A stretch of 11,940 bases of DNA, taken from NCBI GenBank assembly GCA_030631385.1, contig DAOVLG010000022.1, positions 1-11,940 of the forward strand, written 5' to 3'. Under the pieces are notes generated by a model that did no database searches, was not told the DNA's origin, and worked only from the letters and a program-made list of their open reading frames with translations. Numbering within the stretch: the first letter of the stretch is position 1; every line of letters begins with the position of its first letter. This document shows positions 1 through 6,881 of the stretch, piece by piece. The position numbers were made by a program, and so were the translations under genes. The stretch is from Candidatus Coatesiibacteriota bacterium (GTDB taxonomy: Bacteria; RBG-13-66-14).

Positions 1-922
1 ACTCGGCTCTCTCCATTCCCGGCAGGTGGCGGAGGAGAGCCCGTTGGGCCGGCGGGGTCAGGCGTGTCTGACAACCGACGAGACTGTACCGTGTTTTTTC
101 CCGGTTCTCCGCCCGAAGCTGAAGAACGGCGTGGTACGTCTCGCCGGTGCCGGGATGGCGGATGCCGATGGGCCGCAATGGCCCGAAGCGCAGGGCGTCT
201 TCGCCCCGCTCGGCGAGGACCTCCAGGGGCAGGCATCCCTCGAAAACGGTGAAGTTACCCTCAGCTAGCTCCCGGTCCACGCCGTGAACCGGTGCTCGGG
301 GCAGCCTGAGCAGCCTCTGCCGAAAATCTTCGTAACGCTCTTTGGAAAGGCCTACGTTCAGGTAATCGGTCCCGCGACCGTGACGTCCGGCGGGGAAGAT
401 CTGCCCCAGATCGAGACTCTCCGTCGTTACCACGGGGGAGGTGGCGTCGTGGAAGAAGAGCCGTTCCCGACCCAGCTTCTCCTCCAGGTCCTCCAGAAGC
501 GTCGCGCTGGTGAGTGGGCCGGTGGCCAGGACGACGGGGGCGGCCGGAAGCTCGGTCACCTCCTCCCGGATGATCTCGATCAACCGATGAGCCCCGATCT
601 TGCGCTCAACGTCCCCGGAGAACAGTTTCCGATCCACCGCCAGTGCCGTCCCGGCGGGAACTCCGTTGGCCCTGGCCGTTTCCAGGAGGAGTGACCCGAG
701 CAGCTCCAGCTCGGCCTTCAGGCAGCCGTGGGCGTTGTGGGGGTAGACGCTCTTGAAGGAGTTGGAACAGACCAGCTCGGCTAGGCCGCCGCCGGAATGG
801 GCGCCCGTTTCTTTTCCCGGTCGCATCTCATAGAGACGTACGGCGTGGCCCATTTGGGATAGTTGCCACGCCGCCTCACAGCCGGCCAGTCCGCCGCCCA
901 CCACCGTAACGACTATATCCAT
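1..922 (-). CDS. trmFO: TrmFO, folate/FAD-dependent tRNA (uracil-54-C5) methyltransferase (C-terminus outside window)
   Basis: Makes 5-methyluridine at position 54 of the tRNA T-loop, using methylenetetrahydrofolate as carbon donor and reduced FAD; cytoplasmic. About 307 residues are visible from ATG at 922; the family is usually about 435-450, so roughly the last third lies beyond the left edge. Seen by translating the minus strand: an N-terminal FAD-binding motif GGGLAGCEAAWQL (residues 9-21), the family signature ELVCSNSFKS with Cys52, and FEGCLPLEVLAERG with Cys230. These two cysteines match the two catalytic cysteines known for TrmFO (C53 and C226 in Bacillus). RFGPLRPIGIRHP and VGCQTRLTPPAQ also match the family. 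It follows the phosphatase gene by 26 nt on the same strand, so it is probably cotranscribed. A hairpin covers the intergenic gap and the start region, so translation may be coupled to the upstream gene. Identification is firm; only the missing end is unknown. Confidence 0.96.
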   Translation of the reverse strand, partial: MDIVVTVVGGGLAGCEAAWQLSQMGHAVRLYEMRPGKETGAHSGGGLAELVCSNSFKSVYPHNAHGCLKAELELLGSLLLETARANGVPAGTALAVDRKLFSGDVERKIGAHRLIEIIREEVTELPAAPVVLATGPLTSATLLEDLEEKLGRERLFFHDATSPVVTTESLDLGQIFPAGRHGRGTDYLNVGLSKERYEDFRQRLLRLPRAPVHGVDRELAEGNFTVFEGCLPLEVLAERGEDALRFGPLRPIGIRHPGTGETYHAVLQLRAENREKTRYSLVGCQTRLTPPAQRALLRHLPGMERAE

Positions 923-953
923 TTAGCGAAAGGCCCCCGGAGGGGCCGCTAAA
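922..953 (-). promoter_or_regulatory. Hairpin between phosphatase stop and trmFO start
   Basis: On the minus-strand RNA an outer stem UUUAGC/GCUAAA (953-948 with 927-922) and an inner stem GGCCCC/GGGGCC (947-942 with 937-932, four-base loop) enclose the whole gap. The stop codon of the phosphatase lies in the left outer arm and the A of the trmFO start codon is the last paired base of the right arm. Only three U residues follow the inner stem, so a strong intrinsic terminator is unlikely. A weak attenuator, or a structure that hides the trmFO start until the upstream ribosome melts it, are the alternatives. Confidence 0.5.
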
Positions 954-2541
954 CTCCGCTTTCCGAGAGGTACCGATCCACCGTTGAGCTGACCTCTTCG
1001 GCCAGATCAATCTTCGGGGTCTTCTCCGCGTCCGTTTTTTCAATCTGGAGGGCGACCAGGGTCATGTCGTCGAACTTCTTTGCATCTCCTACGAAGGCGT
1101 GCACCGTTTCGGCCAGTTTCTTCACCAACTCCTCGGGCTTGAGTTCGGCGAACATGGTGAAGGCCTCTTGCAGTCTCTGTTCACCGAAGAGCTCCATCCG
1201 ATCGTTCATGGATTCGGTGATGCCGTCTGTGTAGATCAGAACGGTGTCACCCGGGTTCAGTTGGACGGTCGTGCTCTCCAGCGTGCGGTAGAATTCCTCC
1301 GGTTCTATCAGACCCAGGGGGCGCCCCCTGGTTTTGACGACCTCCACCTCGTTCTCATCGCGGTGGTGGACCAGCAGCGGGTTATGACCGGCGTTGACCA
1401 CGTCGAGGCTCCGGTTGCGGGAATCGTAGACGTAGTAGACACAGGTGACGAAGTTTCCGGTCCGCATGTCGGGGCTGAGGATGGTGTTGGTTTCGCAGAG
1501 GGTGGGCCGGGCGTCGAAGTGTCGGGGAACGGTGCTGCGCAGGATCGTGCGCAGCATTAACATGATCATCAATCCCTGGAGGCTTTTACCGGACACGTCG
1601 GCCACGAGAACCCCAAGCCGTCTGTCATCAATGGGGATGAAGTCGTAGTAGTCGCCGCCTACCTCGTACGCCGGTTCGCAGAAGCCGGCGATATTTACAC
1701 CTCGATAGATTGGTGGTTCTTTGGGCAGGTAGGATCGCTGGAGTTGCCGGGCGATTTCCAGATCGCGGGCGATACGCGCATTTTGCTTCGGCGGGCCGTG
1801 CAAATTCTCCAGACGTTCGGCCATGTCGTTGAAGGCCGAGGCCAGCAGGCCGAACTCGTTTTTCGCCTTCACCTTGAGCCGGTAGGAAAAGTTCCCCGCT
1901 CCCAGTTGCTTCACCCCGCGCCGCAGCTCCTTCAAGGGGCGCAGAGCGCGCAGGAAAACCAGCACACTTAACGCCGTGATAAGCACCAGGGCCGCCATGC
2001 CGGTGAACACGCCCCGGCGGGTTGATTCCTCCAGCGCTTGGCGGACGGGCTCCACCGAAAGCTCCAGGCGTAACTCGCCGATGGTCGTTAACTCCCCCGG
2101 TGCAGAGGCGGGCGAGAGCACCGGCAGCGAAAGATAGAAGAACTCCTCGGTGCCCCTGAGTTCCTCCTTGGTTCTCAGAGAGTCCAGTACTATCGGCTCA
2201 CCCTCCACACTCAGGGGGACGATCTCCTCGTCGGCGGAGTAGATCTCGCCCCCGTCGCTGAAGAAGTACGCACCGTTCAGGTACGGGTTGTCCTCCTTGG
2301 CGGAGACCAGCGTTTGGATAACCCCCTCCTCGGGATTATCACGGATGGCGGAGGAGGAGAGCGTTCGAGCGATGGCCCGCCCCTGGTGGAGGAGGGACGT
2401 CTGGAACTCGTGGGAGAATGTCCGGCGTTCAAGGTTTACCAGAAGCCAGGTCAGCACCGCCGCGGTGATTATGATCGAGAGGCCGACCAGGATGGGGAGG
2501 CGCCAGTGCAGATTGGGGTAAAATTTGGTTTTGGCAGCCAT
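949..2541 (-). CDS. Membrane-anchored SpoIIE/RsbU-type PP2C serine phosphatase with extracytoplasmic sensor and HAMP domain
   Basis: 530 residues. Numbering from ATG 2541: membrane helix about 15-36, extracytoplasmic sensor region about 37-178, second helix about 180-199, HAMP linker about 200-250, then a PPM/SpoIIE phosphatase domain about 278-502. Metal-binding acidic motifs are present: GGDYYDF (Asp297), ADVSGKS (Asp315), YTDGITES (Asp439) and FDDMT (Asp491/492). Such enzymes remove phosphate from anti-sigma-factor antagonists in partner-switching pathways, but no antagonist or anti-sigma gene lies nearby, so the target is unknown. A GTG start six codons upstream (2559) is possible. I prefer ATG 2541 because GAAGG sits five bases before it, while the GTG lies inside a hairpin (CCACCG-AA-CGGTGG) and lacks a ribosome site. 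The usual DVSGKG glycine is serine here. trmFO follows. Domain assignment is secure; the signal sensed is not known. Confidence 0.93.
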   Translation of the reverse strand: MAAKTKFYPNLHWRLPILVGLSIIITAAVLTWLLVNLERRTFSHEFQTSLLHQGRAIARTLSSSAIRDNPEEGVIQTLVSAKEDNPYLNGAYFFSDGGEIYSADEEIVPLSVEGEPIVLDSLRTKEELRGTEEFFYLSLPVLSPASAPGELTTIGELRLELSVEPVRQALEESTRRGVFTGMAALVLITALSVLVFLRALRPLKELRRGVKQLGAGNFSYRLKVKAKNEFGLLASAFNDMAERLENLHGPPKQNARIARDLEIARQLQRSYLPKEPPIYRGVNIAGFCEPAYEVGGDYYDFIPIDDRRLGVLVADVSGKSLQGLMIMLMLRTILRSTVPRHFDARPTLCETNTILSPDMRTGNFVTCVYYVYDSRNRSLDVVNAGHNPLLVHHRDENEVEVVKTRGRPLGLIEPEEFYRTLESTTVQLNPGDTVLIYTDGITESMNDRMELFGEQRLQEAFTMFAELKPEELVKKLAETVHAFVGDAKKFDDMTLVALQIEKTDAEKTPKIDLAEEVSSTVDRYLSESGV

Positions 2542-2621
2542 GCCGCCCTTCGGTCCCACCGTTCGGTGGATGGATTGTCGGTGTCGTTTGAAGCGGAGTG
2601 GGTTTCATCTCATCAATCATT

Positions 2622-2650
2622 AGTTTACATCCATCGCGGCTTCAGGGCAA
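2622..2650 (-). promoter_or_regulatory. Sigma-70-like promoter for the phosphatase-trmFO unit
   Basis: On the minus strand TTGCCC (2650-2645) and TAAACT (2627-2622) are separated by exactly 17 bases, each matching four of six consensus positions. A transcript would start near 2615, giving an untranslated leader of about 75 nt that carries a short hairpin (CCACC/GGTGG) just before the ribosome site. The same TTGCCC -35 box occurs at the ABC-F leader promoter (6847). Confidence 0.5.
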
Positions 2651-2677
2651 GCTTGGGACCGATCGTTTTGGTTGTGG

Positions 2678-2717
2678 TATTATTAATCTAGACATAAATG
2701 TGCGCTGTTTAAAGGAG
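2678..2717 (+). promoter_or_regulatory. Possible -10 element and ribosome site of the secreted protein gene at 2723
   Basis: An AT-rich stretch holds TATTAT (2678-2683); the best -35 candidate, TTGGGA (2653-2658), is 19 bases away, so the promoter is weak or uncertain. The ribosome site AAAGGAG (2711-2717) is clear and lies five bases before ATG 2723. It points away from the phosphatase promoter, so the two genes share a divergent control region. Confidence 0.4.
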
Positions 2718-2722
2718 ATGCC

Positions 2723-3742
2723 ATGGTTGTCCGTTCCGTCCTGTTATTCTCCATATTATTCTCGTCCCTGCTCCTCGCCGTGGCTCCCTACCCCATGCCC
2801 GAGGGGGCGGTGCCGTACTGGGAGTACTTCGAAGACACCCCCTTCACCCCGGGACGCGGTTTCGTGGGGAGGCTCGAACTGGGGCAACTCGTTTCAGACA
2901 TGTACTCCACCATCGGTGGTGGGAAGGAGGAGATGGACCACCCCTTCTGGTACTTCTTTGAGGACGGACCTTACTCCTTCACCGTGATCGGCCGGTACGA
3001 CGCAGAATCCATGAGCTTCCCCATCGTTGGTTTGGTCCTCGGCGGTTTGGCGGACGCGCCGCCACCCGAGGTCATGACCCCGGAGGGCGTGGATATCGAG
3101 ACGCCCTGGCCCGAGGTGGTCGAAACCTACGGACGTCCCTCGCTGGGCGTTCGGGCGGCCGAAGCGTCGTACCCCGAGTTGGGGCTGGTCTTCTATCTCG
3201 ACAACCTCTACGACGTCTCCTCGATACTCGTCCTTGAGCCGGAGCCCGCGGCGGCTCCCTCCGGGACGCGCTACGAGAACACCGGGGTGGAGCTTCACCA
3301 GGTAGTCACACCGGCCAAGGGCATCCTGGCCGTGCCCCTACCCGAGGGATGGTCTTTGAGCGAATCAGCCGATGTTACGGCCTTCTATACCGATCAGGAG
3401 GAGAAGTGGAGCGTCCAGGTCTCCACCTGCGTGGATTGCTCCGACGACATCACCCAGTGGGCCGACATGCAGGAGGACTTCCTTTACGGGCCCAACCTCC
3501 TCCCCGAAGACGGCTGGTACCTCCATCCGAATGTACTCTCCGAATACGGGGCCGACGAGAGCTACTGCGCCGAGTACGAGGGTGAGTTAATGGGGCACGG
3601 TTGGACCCTCTTCCTGCGACGGTACGATCAGACCGTAAACGTGACGATCAACTGCCTGGAGCTCGAGACCTACGAAGCCGACCCCGTGGGGGCGAGCCGT
3701 TTGGCCCACGCGATCCTGGCCGGTGTGGAATTCGTGGAATAG
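2723..3742 (+). CDS. Secreted protein of unknown function, two-part
   Basis: 339 residues. I do not recognise a named family. A signal peptide covers about residues 1-21 (short basic start, hydrophobic run ending in LLLAVA) with no lipobox cysteine, so the product is likely periplasmic or exported. Two parts follow. Part one (about 45-172) contains TPWPEVVETYGRPS and GLVFYLDNLYDVSSILVLE, a layout like small lipoprotein-type repeats that pair a 'V..LG.P' turn with a beta strand. Part two (about 195-337) begins VPLPEGWSL and ends HAILAGVEFVE, with four cysteines (236, 239, 282, 311) including a CVDC pair that could form disulfides. Start ATG 2723 has a good ribosome site. No terminator is visible before the tRNA gene downstream. 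That it is a real exported protein is well supported; any function would be a guess. Confidence 0.85.
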   Translation: MVVRSVLLFSILFSSLLLAVAPYPMPEGAVPYWEYFEDTPFTPGRGFVGRLELGQLVSDMYSTIGGGKEEMDHPFWYFFEDGPYSFTVIGRYDAESMSFPIVGLVLGGLADAPPPEVMTPEGVDIETPWPEVVETYGRPSLGVRAAEASYPELGLVFYLDNLYDVSSILVLEPEPAAAPSGTRYENTGVELHQVVTPAKGILAVPLPEGWSLSESADVTAFYTDQEEKWSVQVSTCVDCSDDITQWADMQEDFLYGPNLLPEDGWYLHPNVLSEYGADESYCAEYEGELMGHGWTLFLRRYDQTVNVTINCLELETYEADPVGASRLAHAILAGVEFVE

Positions 3743-3751
3743 GCTAAGTCC

Positions 3752-3781
3752 TTGACATCTCAGGGTCGTTCTTGCTACGCT
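3752..3781 (+). promoter_or_regulatory. Promoter of tRNA-Phe
   Basis: Consensus -35 TTGACA (3752-3757), 18-base spacer, and TACGCT (3776-3781) preceded by TG at 3773-3774, an extended -10 arrangement. The mature tRNA begins 22 bases after the -10 box, leaving a 5' leader of about 15 nt for RNase P to remove. Confidence 0.65.
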
Positions 3782-3803
3782 TCGTTTACATGGGCGGTCA
3801 CGG

Positions 3804-3879
<76 letters not shown>

Positions 3880-3984
3880 TTGGACCGGGGGGCGAGACAG
3901 GCGGGTGCGGGGTTGATTTTATGGCTTTAAACAAAAGTATGTGTAAGGACCGGGCGCGGGTCGGCATCACTCCGGGAGGTCGAA

Positions 3985-5160
3985 TTGGGCGCGAAGCGCT
4001 ATCTTAACGTTTTGGTCACCTTCGTCCTCTTCATCGTCTGCGTGTTTTTGGTTTATCTCTTGTCCTTGGACCGAACCGAGGGCCATCGCGGTGACGGTGA
4101 CCGACTCTACAAAAAGTACGAGTACGACGACGCCCTGGAGGAGTACCGACAGGCCTGTCTGGTGGAGTTCGCCAATCTCTTCGAGAATATCGAGGATGTG
4201 GAAGTGATGACCCTGGAAGACGTCCTCGACATTCTCCGGGATAACAACGTCGGCAACGCGCGGGTCATCAACAGCATCCACGATTGCTGGTTCCAGCTTG
4301 GGTCTATCGAGTTCGACGCCTTCGATAAGAAGGGCCAAGACGTACACCTCCTCCCCGCCGAGATGTACCTGGATAAGGTGGAGCGCGGCGAGCACGTGGA
4401 AGAGGCCCAGGAGATGCTTGAAAAGGTGCAGATGGCCCTGAAGGAGGATGTGGAGATCGAAACCGGTACCAGGATGATCTGCGCCTACACGGAGTACATG
4501 GGCTGGCCGGAACCGCCCGAGTATCTGGAGTACGAGGGTCCCGTCCCGCCGGAGGGTTACCTCTACATCCTCAACGACACCATCCGCACCGAGATGCTCA
4601 CCAAGAGGGCCTACCTCAAATACGCCGAAGAGTTGAAGCCGGTCGTCATTGACGACTACGCCTCCCAGCATTACGCCGGGGACTTCATGACCATCCCAGG
4701 TCACATCGCCGGCGACAGCCCCATTAACCTCGTGGTGAACAGCGTTTCCCGGGCAACCTCCATCAAGATTGCCGGTGGCGATGTGCTCGAAGCCGAACCC
4801 TACCGTTACATGGTCTTCGTTCACATAGAAATAACCAACCGTACCGACACCGAGGACTACTATGGCGAACCGGAGCCCTTCGAGTTTGACATGAAGAACG
4901 CCAGGCTTTACAAATCCTTGGAAACCAACTTTGATGAGCCGATGATGTCAGATCAGAAGGATTCCCGCGATCCCGGCAAGACCTACCTGCCCGATCAAGC
5001 CACCATCCAGCCCGGCGAGACGCTCTCGGGCTGGATCATGTTCTACAGCTGGGATTCCGCCGAGTACTACTTCAAGATCATCCGCATGAAGGTTACCCCA
5101 GACACCGGGGTGCCGTACTCCGAGCCCATCGTCGGCAAGACCCTGCCCGAGCTCGAGTAG
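3985..5160 (+). CDS. Membrane-anchored protein with helical N-terminal region and DUF4352-like C-terminal domain
   Basis: 391 residues from a TTG start at 3985, chosen because GGGAGG lies seven bases upstream and the N-terminus then begins with a membrane helix. Residues 7-27 form one hydrophobic segment, probably an uncleaved anchor with the rest outside the cytoplasm. Residues about 37-220 are mostly helical and acidic; LYKKYEYDDALEEYRQA (41-57) looks like half of a TPR. Residues about 246-370 contain YRYMVFVHIEITNRTD, then DMKNARLYKS, then a proline-glycine turn and LSGWIMFYSW. This order is typical of DUF4352/telokin-like immunoglobulin folds found in exported bacterial proteins. Function is not known. 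It lies 105 bases after tRNA-Phe with at most a weak promoter between (TTGATT at 3913, TATGTG 19 bases on), so readthrough from the tRNA promoter is likely. A strong terminator follows at 5179. Confidence 0.88.
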   Translation: MGAKRYLNVLVTFVLFIVCVFLVYLLSLDRTEGHRGDGDRLYKKYEYDDALEEYRQACLVEFANLFENIEDVEVMTLEDVLDILRDNNVGNARVINSIHDCWFQLGSIEFDAFDKKGQDVHLLPAEMYLDKVERGEHVEEAQEMLEKVQMALKEDVEIETGTRMICAYTEYMGWPEPPEYLEYEGPVPPEGYLYILNDTIRTEMLTKRAYLKYAEELKPVVIDDYASQHYAGDFMTIPGHIAGDSPINLVVNSVSRATSIKIAGGDVLEAEPYRYMVFVHIEITNRTDTEDYYGEPEPFEFDMKNARLYKSLETNFDEPMMSDQKDSRDPGKTYLPDQATIQPGETLSGWIMFYSWDSAEYYFKIIRMKVTPDTGVPYSEPIVGKTLPELE

Positions 5161-5178
5161 CCCCCGACTTGCACCATT

Positions 5179-5203
5179 AAGGCCCTCCAAAGGGGGCCTT
5201 TTT
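5179..5203 (+). terminator. Intrinsic terminator after the DUF4352-like gene
   Basis: Stem of nine pairs (5179-5187 with 5192-5200, one G-T pair) with loop CAAA, followed by T residues to 5203. It starts 18 bases after the stop codon. Confidence 0.9.
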
Positions 5204-5216
5204 GTTTGGGGTTATT

Positions 5217-5260
5217 AATCGCACATTGCCATCGTAGGGGCGGCCCTCTGTGGCCGCCCG
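5217..5260 (+). repeat. 44-bp direct repeat, copy 1, with internal hairpin
   Basis: Identical to 5396-5439 except for one base (A versus G at the ninth position). Contains GTAGGGGC followed by a hairpin of eight pairs, GGGCGGCC/GGCCGCCC (5238-5245 with 5252-5259, loop CTCTGT). Belongs to the hairpin family also seen at 5413, 6698, 9926, 9980 and 11567. No gene lies in 5204-5598: this gap holds only the repeats and the promoter at 5472. Confidence 0.9.
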
Positions 5261-5265
5261 CCCCT

Positions 5266-5370
5266 CTGGGAAGGAGCATTCGTCCACGGGTTAGGGTGAG
5301 GGGGTGTACGCAGATGGTTAAATAAGGCAGCCCTCACCCTCAATCCCGTGAGCGAATGCTCTTCCCACAG
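5266..5370. repeat. Large fold-back element (MITE-like or REP-like inverted repeat)
   Basis: Arms of about 36-40 bases (5266-5302 and 5331-5370) are inverted copies with a few mismatches and small gaps, separated by about 28 bases. Shared core on the left strand: GGGAAGGAGCATTCG, CACGGG, GGGTGAGGG. As RNA it would form a very long hairpin. Its right arm with flank (5322-5383) recurs at 6732-6793. No coding capacity. CCCTCACCCT...GGGAGAGGGA repeats of this general style are common between genes in many bacteria. Confidence 0.8.
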
Positions 5371-5383
5371 GGAGAGGGAAGCC
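5322..5383 (+). repeat. 62-bp dispersed repeat, copy 1 (right arm of the fold-back)
   Basis: Matches 6732-6793 at 61 of 62 positions (T at 5362 versus C at 6772). Includes the right arm of the fold-back plus ACAGGGAGAGGGAAGCC. Confidence 0.92.
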
Positions 5384-5395
5384 GCTACGTCTGTG

Positions 5396-5439
5396 AATCG
5401 CACGTTGCCATCGTAGGGGCGGCCCTCTGTGGCCGCCCG
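5396..5439 (+). repeat. 44-bp direct repeat, copy 2, with internal hairpin
   Basis: Second copy of 5217-5260, one mismatch, same orientation. The two copies frame the fold-back element, leaving 135 bases between them. Confidence 0.9.
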
Positions 5440-5471
5440 CGGGAGGGTCACCAGCCCCTCCCCTACGGCTG

Positions 5472-5500
5472 TTGACACACACAAATAATTATGATAGATT
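5472..5500 (+). promoter_or_regulatory. Promoter of the secreted protein gene at 5599
   Basis: Consensus -35 TTGACA (5472-5477), 17-base spacer and TAGATT (5495-5500, four of six). The surrounding stretch is markedly AT-rich for this genome. Predicted leader is about 90 nt, ending in the ribosome site AAAGGAG (5587-5593) five bases before ATG 5599. Confidence 0.65.
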
Positions 5501-5598
5501 TCTGTTAGTTTCAAAAAATCCCAAAAGTAGAGGTAAAAAATACGAAGTTGAGGATTAACCTTGCAGGATGTTGCATTCTGTTTTAGAAAGGAGACCCC

Positions 5599-6681
5599 AT
5601 GAAAACGCTCGGCTTGATCGCCGTCCTGGCCGTCTCGGCGGTCATGGCGGCTAACGCCGTGTCCGTGGATACGATCGAGCCGCCTACCGAGCACAACGCC
5701 CACTGGTATTTATACGCCGATAGCCATGTCCGCTGCGACCGCGAGGGCCTGAACGTCTACGGCTCCAACGACTGCGCCTCTCTGAGGTACATAGGCCAGC
5801 CCATCAACCTCTGCGGCTATGACGGCGTTTTGATGAGAATCGATTACTTCCAGGTAACCGCCGACGAGGGCGATTACTGCGAGCTCTACCTCGGCGATGA
5901 CGACGACCACTACACCCTGGTTCACACCTTCGAGGACACCGACGGCCACGCATATGTAAGCCTCATGCTCGACGACTACTACGGCACCAGAGACCTGCAA
6001 ATCTTTTTCGTGTGGGTCTCTGACCTGAGCGGGGTGGACAAGGGCTTCCGCATGTTTTCCATCGAAATCTGCGGCGTTTTATGGGGCGAAGGCGAGTACA
6101 CCAACGTCTTCACCTGGGGCTCCCCCGACGACGTGACCGGCCATCAGACCCTCGATGTGTCCGAAATGGGCGGGACCATGGTCTGCCTGGCCTTCGAGTA
6201 CGGCACCGAGGTGGATCAGCAGCGGTGGTGGGCCATTGACAACGTGGAGCTCACAGCCGACGGGGAGAGCATTCTGCCCCTGCAGGCGGGCGGCTGCGGC
6301 GTCGAGGACTTCTCCAGCGGCGGCTGGCACCAGGACCGGCACGGCTTGCCCGGTGAGTGGGAGATAGACACCGACCACGTCACCGGCGACATGTCCGGCG
6401 AGAACTGGCAGTGCGACTCCGCCGCCCATCCGGGCTGGCGGTACCAGGCCGAGACCCTCTCGCCCTGGTTCAGAGTTGGTAGCGCCGACACGGTCACCTG
6501 TGAGTTCGACACCTGGTTTAGCCCGATGGATACCGGCGACTACGCGTCATTCGGCTGCTACTGCCCCGATTATTACCAAATGTTTTTCGAGGCGTTTCAT
6601 GATCTTGGCGACTGGTACGCCTCCGAAGACGGCACCAACGTCGTCGAGACCTCCTGGGGCGCCATCAAGGCGAGCTTCTAA
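5599..6681 (+). CDS. Secreted cysteine-rich beta-sandwich (choice-of-anchor/MAM-like) protein
   Basis: 360 residues. Signal peptide about 1-20, cleavage plausible after ANA; no lipobox. Residues about 28-160 form a first beta-rich unit (WYLYADSHVRC, GYDGVLMRIDYFQV, FRMFSIEICG). Residues about 161-219 end in WWAIDNVELTADG, the closing motif of adhesin-like jelly-roll domains of the choice-of-anchor J or MAM type. A further unit starts at about 234 (GVEDFSSGGW) with GRYxAETLSPWF-like wording near 279-291 and FDTWFSPMDTGDY near 303-315, but lacks its own closing W-x-IDNV motif. Cysteines are frequent, suggesting disulfides outside the cytoplasm. No C-terminal sorting domain is present. It has its own promoter and ribosome site and stands alone between repeat clusters. 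Surface binding is a reasonable inference from the fold only; the missing end of the last unit suggests a shortened protein. Confidence 0.82.
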   Translation: MKTLGLIAVLAVSAVMAANAVSVDTIEPPTEHNAHWYLYADSHVRCDREGLNVYGSNDCASLRYIGQPINLCGYDGVLMRIDYFQVTADEGDYCELYLGDDDDHYTLVHTFEDTDGHAYVSLMLDDYYGTRDLQIFFVWVSDLSGVDKGFRMFSIEICGVLWGEGEYTNVFTWGSPDDVTGHQTLDVSEMGGTMVCLAFEYGTEVDQQRWWAIDNVELTADGESILPLQAGGCGVEDFSSGGWHQDRHGLPGEWEIDTDHVTGDMSGENWQCDSAAHPGWRYQAETLSPWFRVGSADTVTCEFDTWFSPMDTGDYASFGCYCPDYYQMFFEAFHDLGDWYASEDGTNVVETSWGAIKASF

Positions 6682-6697
6682 AAAGCCGCGCCCCAAC

Positions 6698-6724
6698 GTA
6701 GGGGCCGACCTTCAGGTCGGCCCG
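6698..6724 (+). repeat. GTAGGGGC hairpin repeat, copy 3 (terminator-like)
   Basis: GTAGGGGCC then nine pairs, GGGCCGACC/GGTCGGCCC (6702-6710 with 6715-6723, loop TTCA), followed by GCTTCTTTAT. Lies 16 bases after the stop of the secreted protein and could end its transcript. Stem sequence differs from copies 1 and 2 but pairing is perfect. Confidence 0.8.
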
Positions 6725-6731
6725 CTTCTTT

Positions 6732-6793
6732 ATAAGGCAGCCCTCACCCTCAATCCCGTGAGCGAATGCTCCTCCCACAGGGAGAGGGAAGCC
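6732..6793 (+). repeat. 62-bp dispersed repeat, copy 2 (solo half of the fold-back)
   Basis: One mismatch to 5322-5383. The left arm of the fold-back is absent here, so this is a half element. Between it and the promoter at 6847 I see nothing else of note. Confidence 0.92.
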
Positions 6794-6846
6794 AATCACC
6801 TCGCCTCCTAGGGGGAGAGGGGTGTCGCGGCACCTTTCGGTATGAC

Positions 6847-6875
6847 TTGCCCCGGCGACGGGAATGGGCTATATT
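6847..6875 (+). promoter_or_regulatory. Promoter of the ABC-F leader RNA
   Basis: TTGCCC (6847-6852), spacer of exactly 17 bases, TATATT (6870-6875, five of six). Predicted transcription start near 6882. It is the last good promoter before the ABC-F gene. Confidence 0.65.
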
Positions 6876-6881
6876 AGTGGC

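Noticed and set aside
2542..2559. Upstream GTG start for the phosphatase
   Set aside because: It lies in a CCACCG/CGGTGG hairpin without a ribosome site, while ATG 2541 has GAAGG at good spacing.
3921..4007. 28-codon ORF between tRNA-Phe and the membrane-protein gene
   Set aside because: No ribosome site, overlaps the well-supported TTG-started gene in another frame, and the product has no recognisable features.
3967..4824. Minus-strand ORF of 285 codons
   Set aside because: Antisense to the DUF4352-like gene; the sense frame has a membrane helix, a ribosome site and a domain-like pattern, while this one looks like a GC-driven shadow.
5217..5439. Possible CRISPR array from the two 44-bp repeats
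   Set aside because: Only two copies, 135 bases apart, with the interval filled by a fold-back; no cas genes and no regular spacing.
5215..5703. Minus-strand ORF of 162 codons
   Set aside because: Runs through both direct repeats, the fold-back, a promoter and the signal peptide of the gene at 5599, so it cannot be a real gene.
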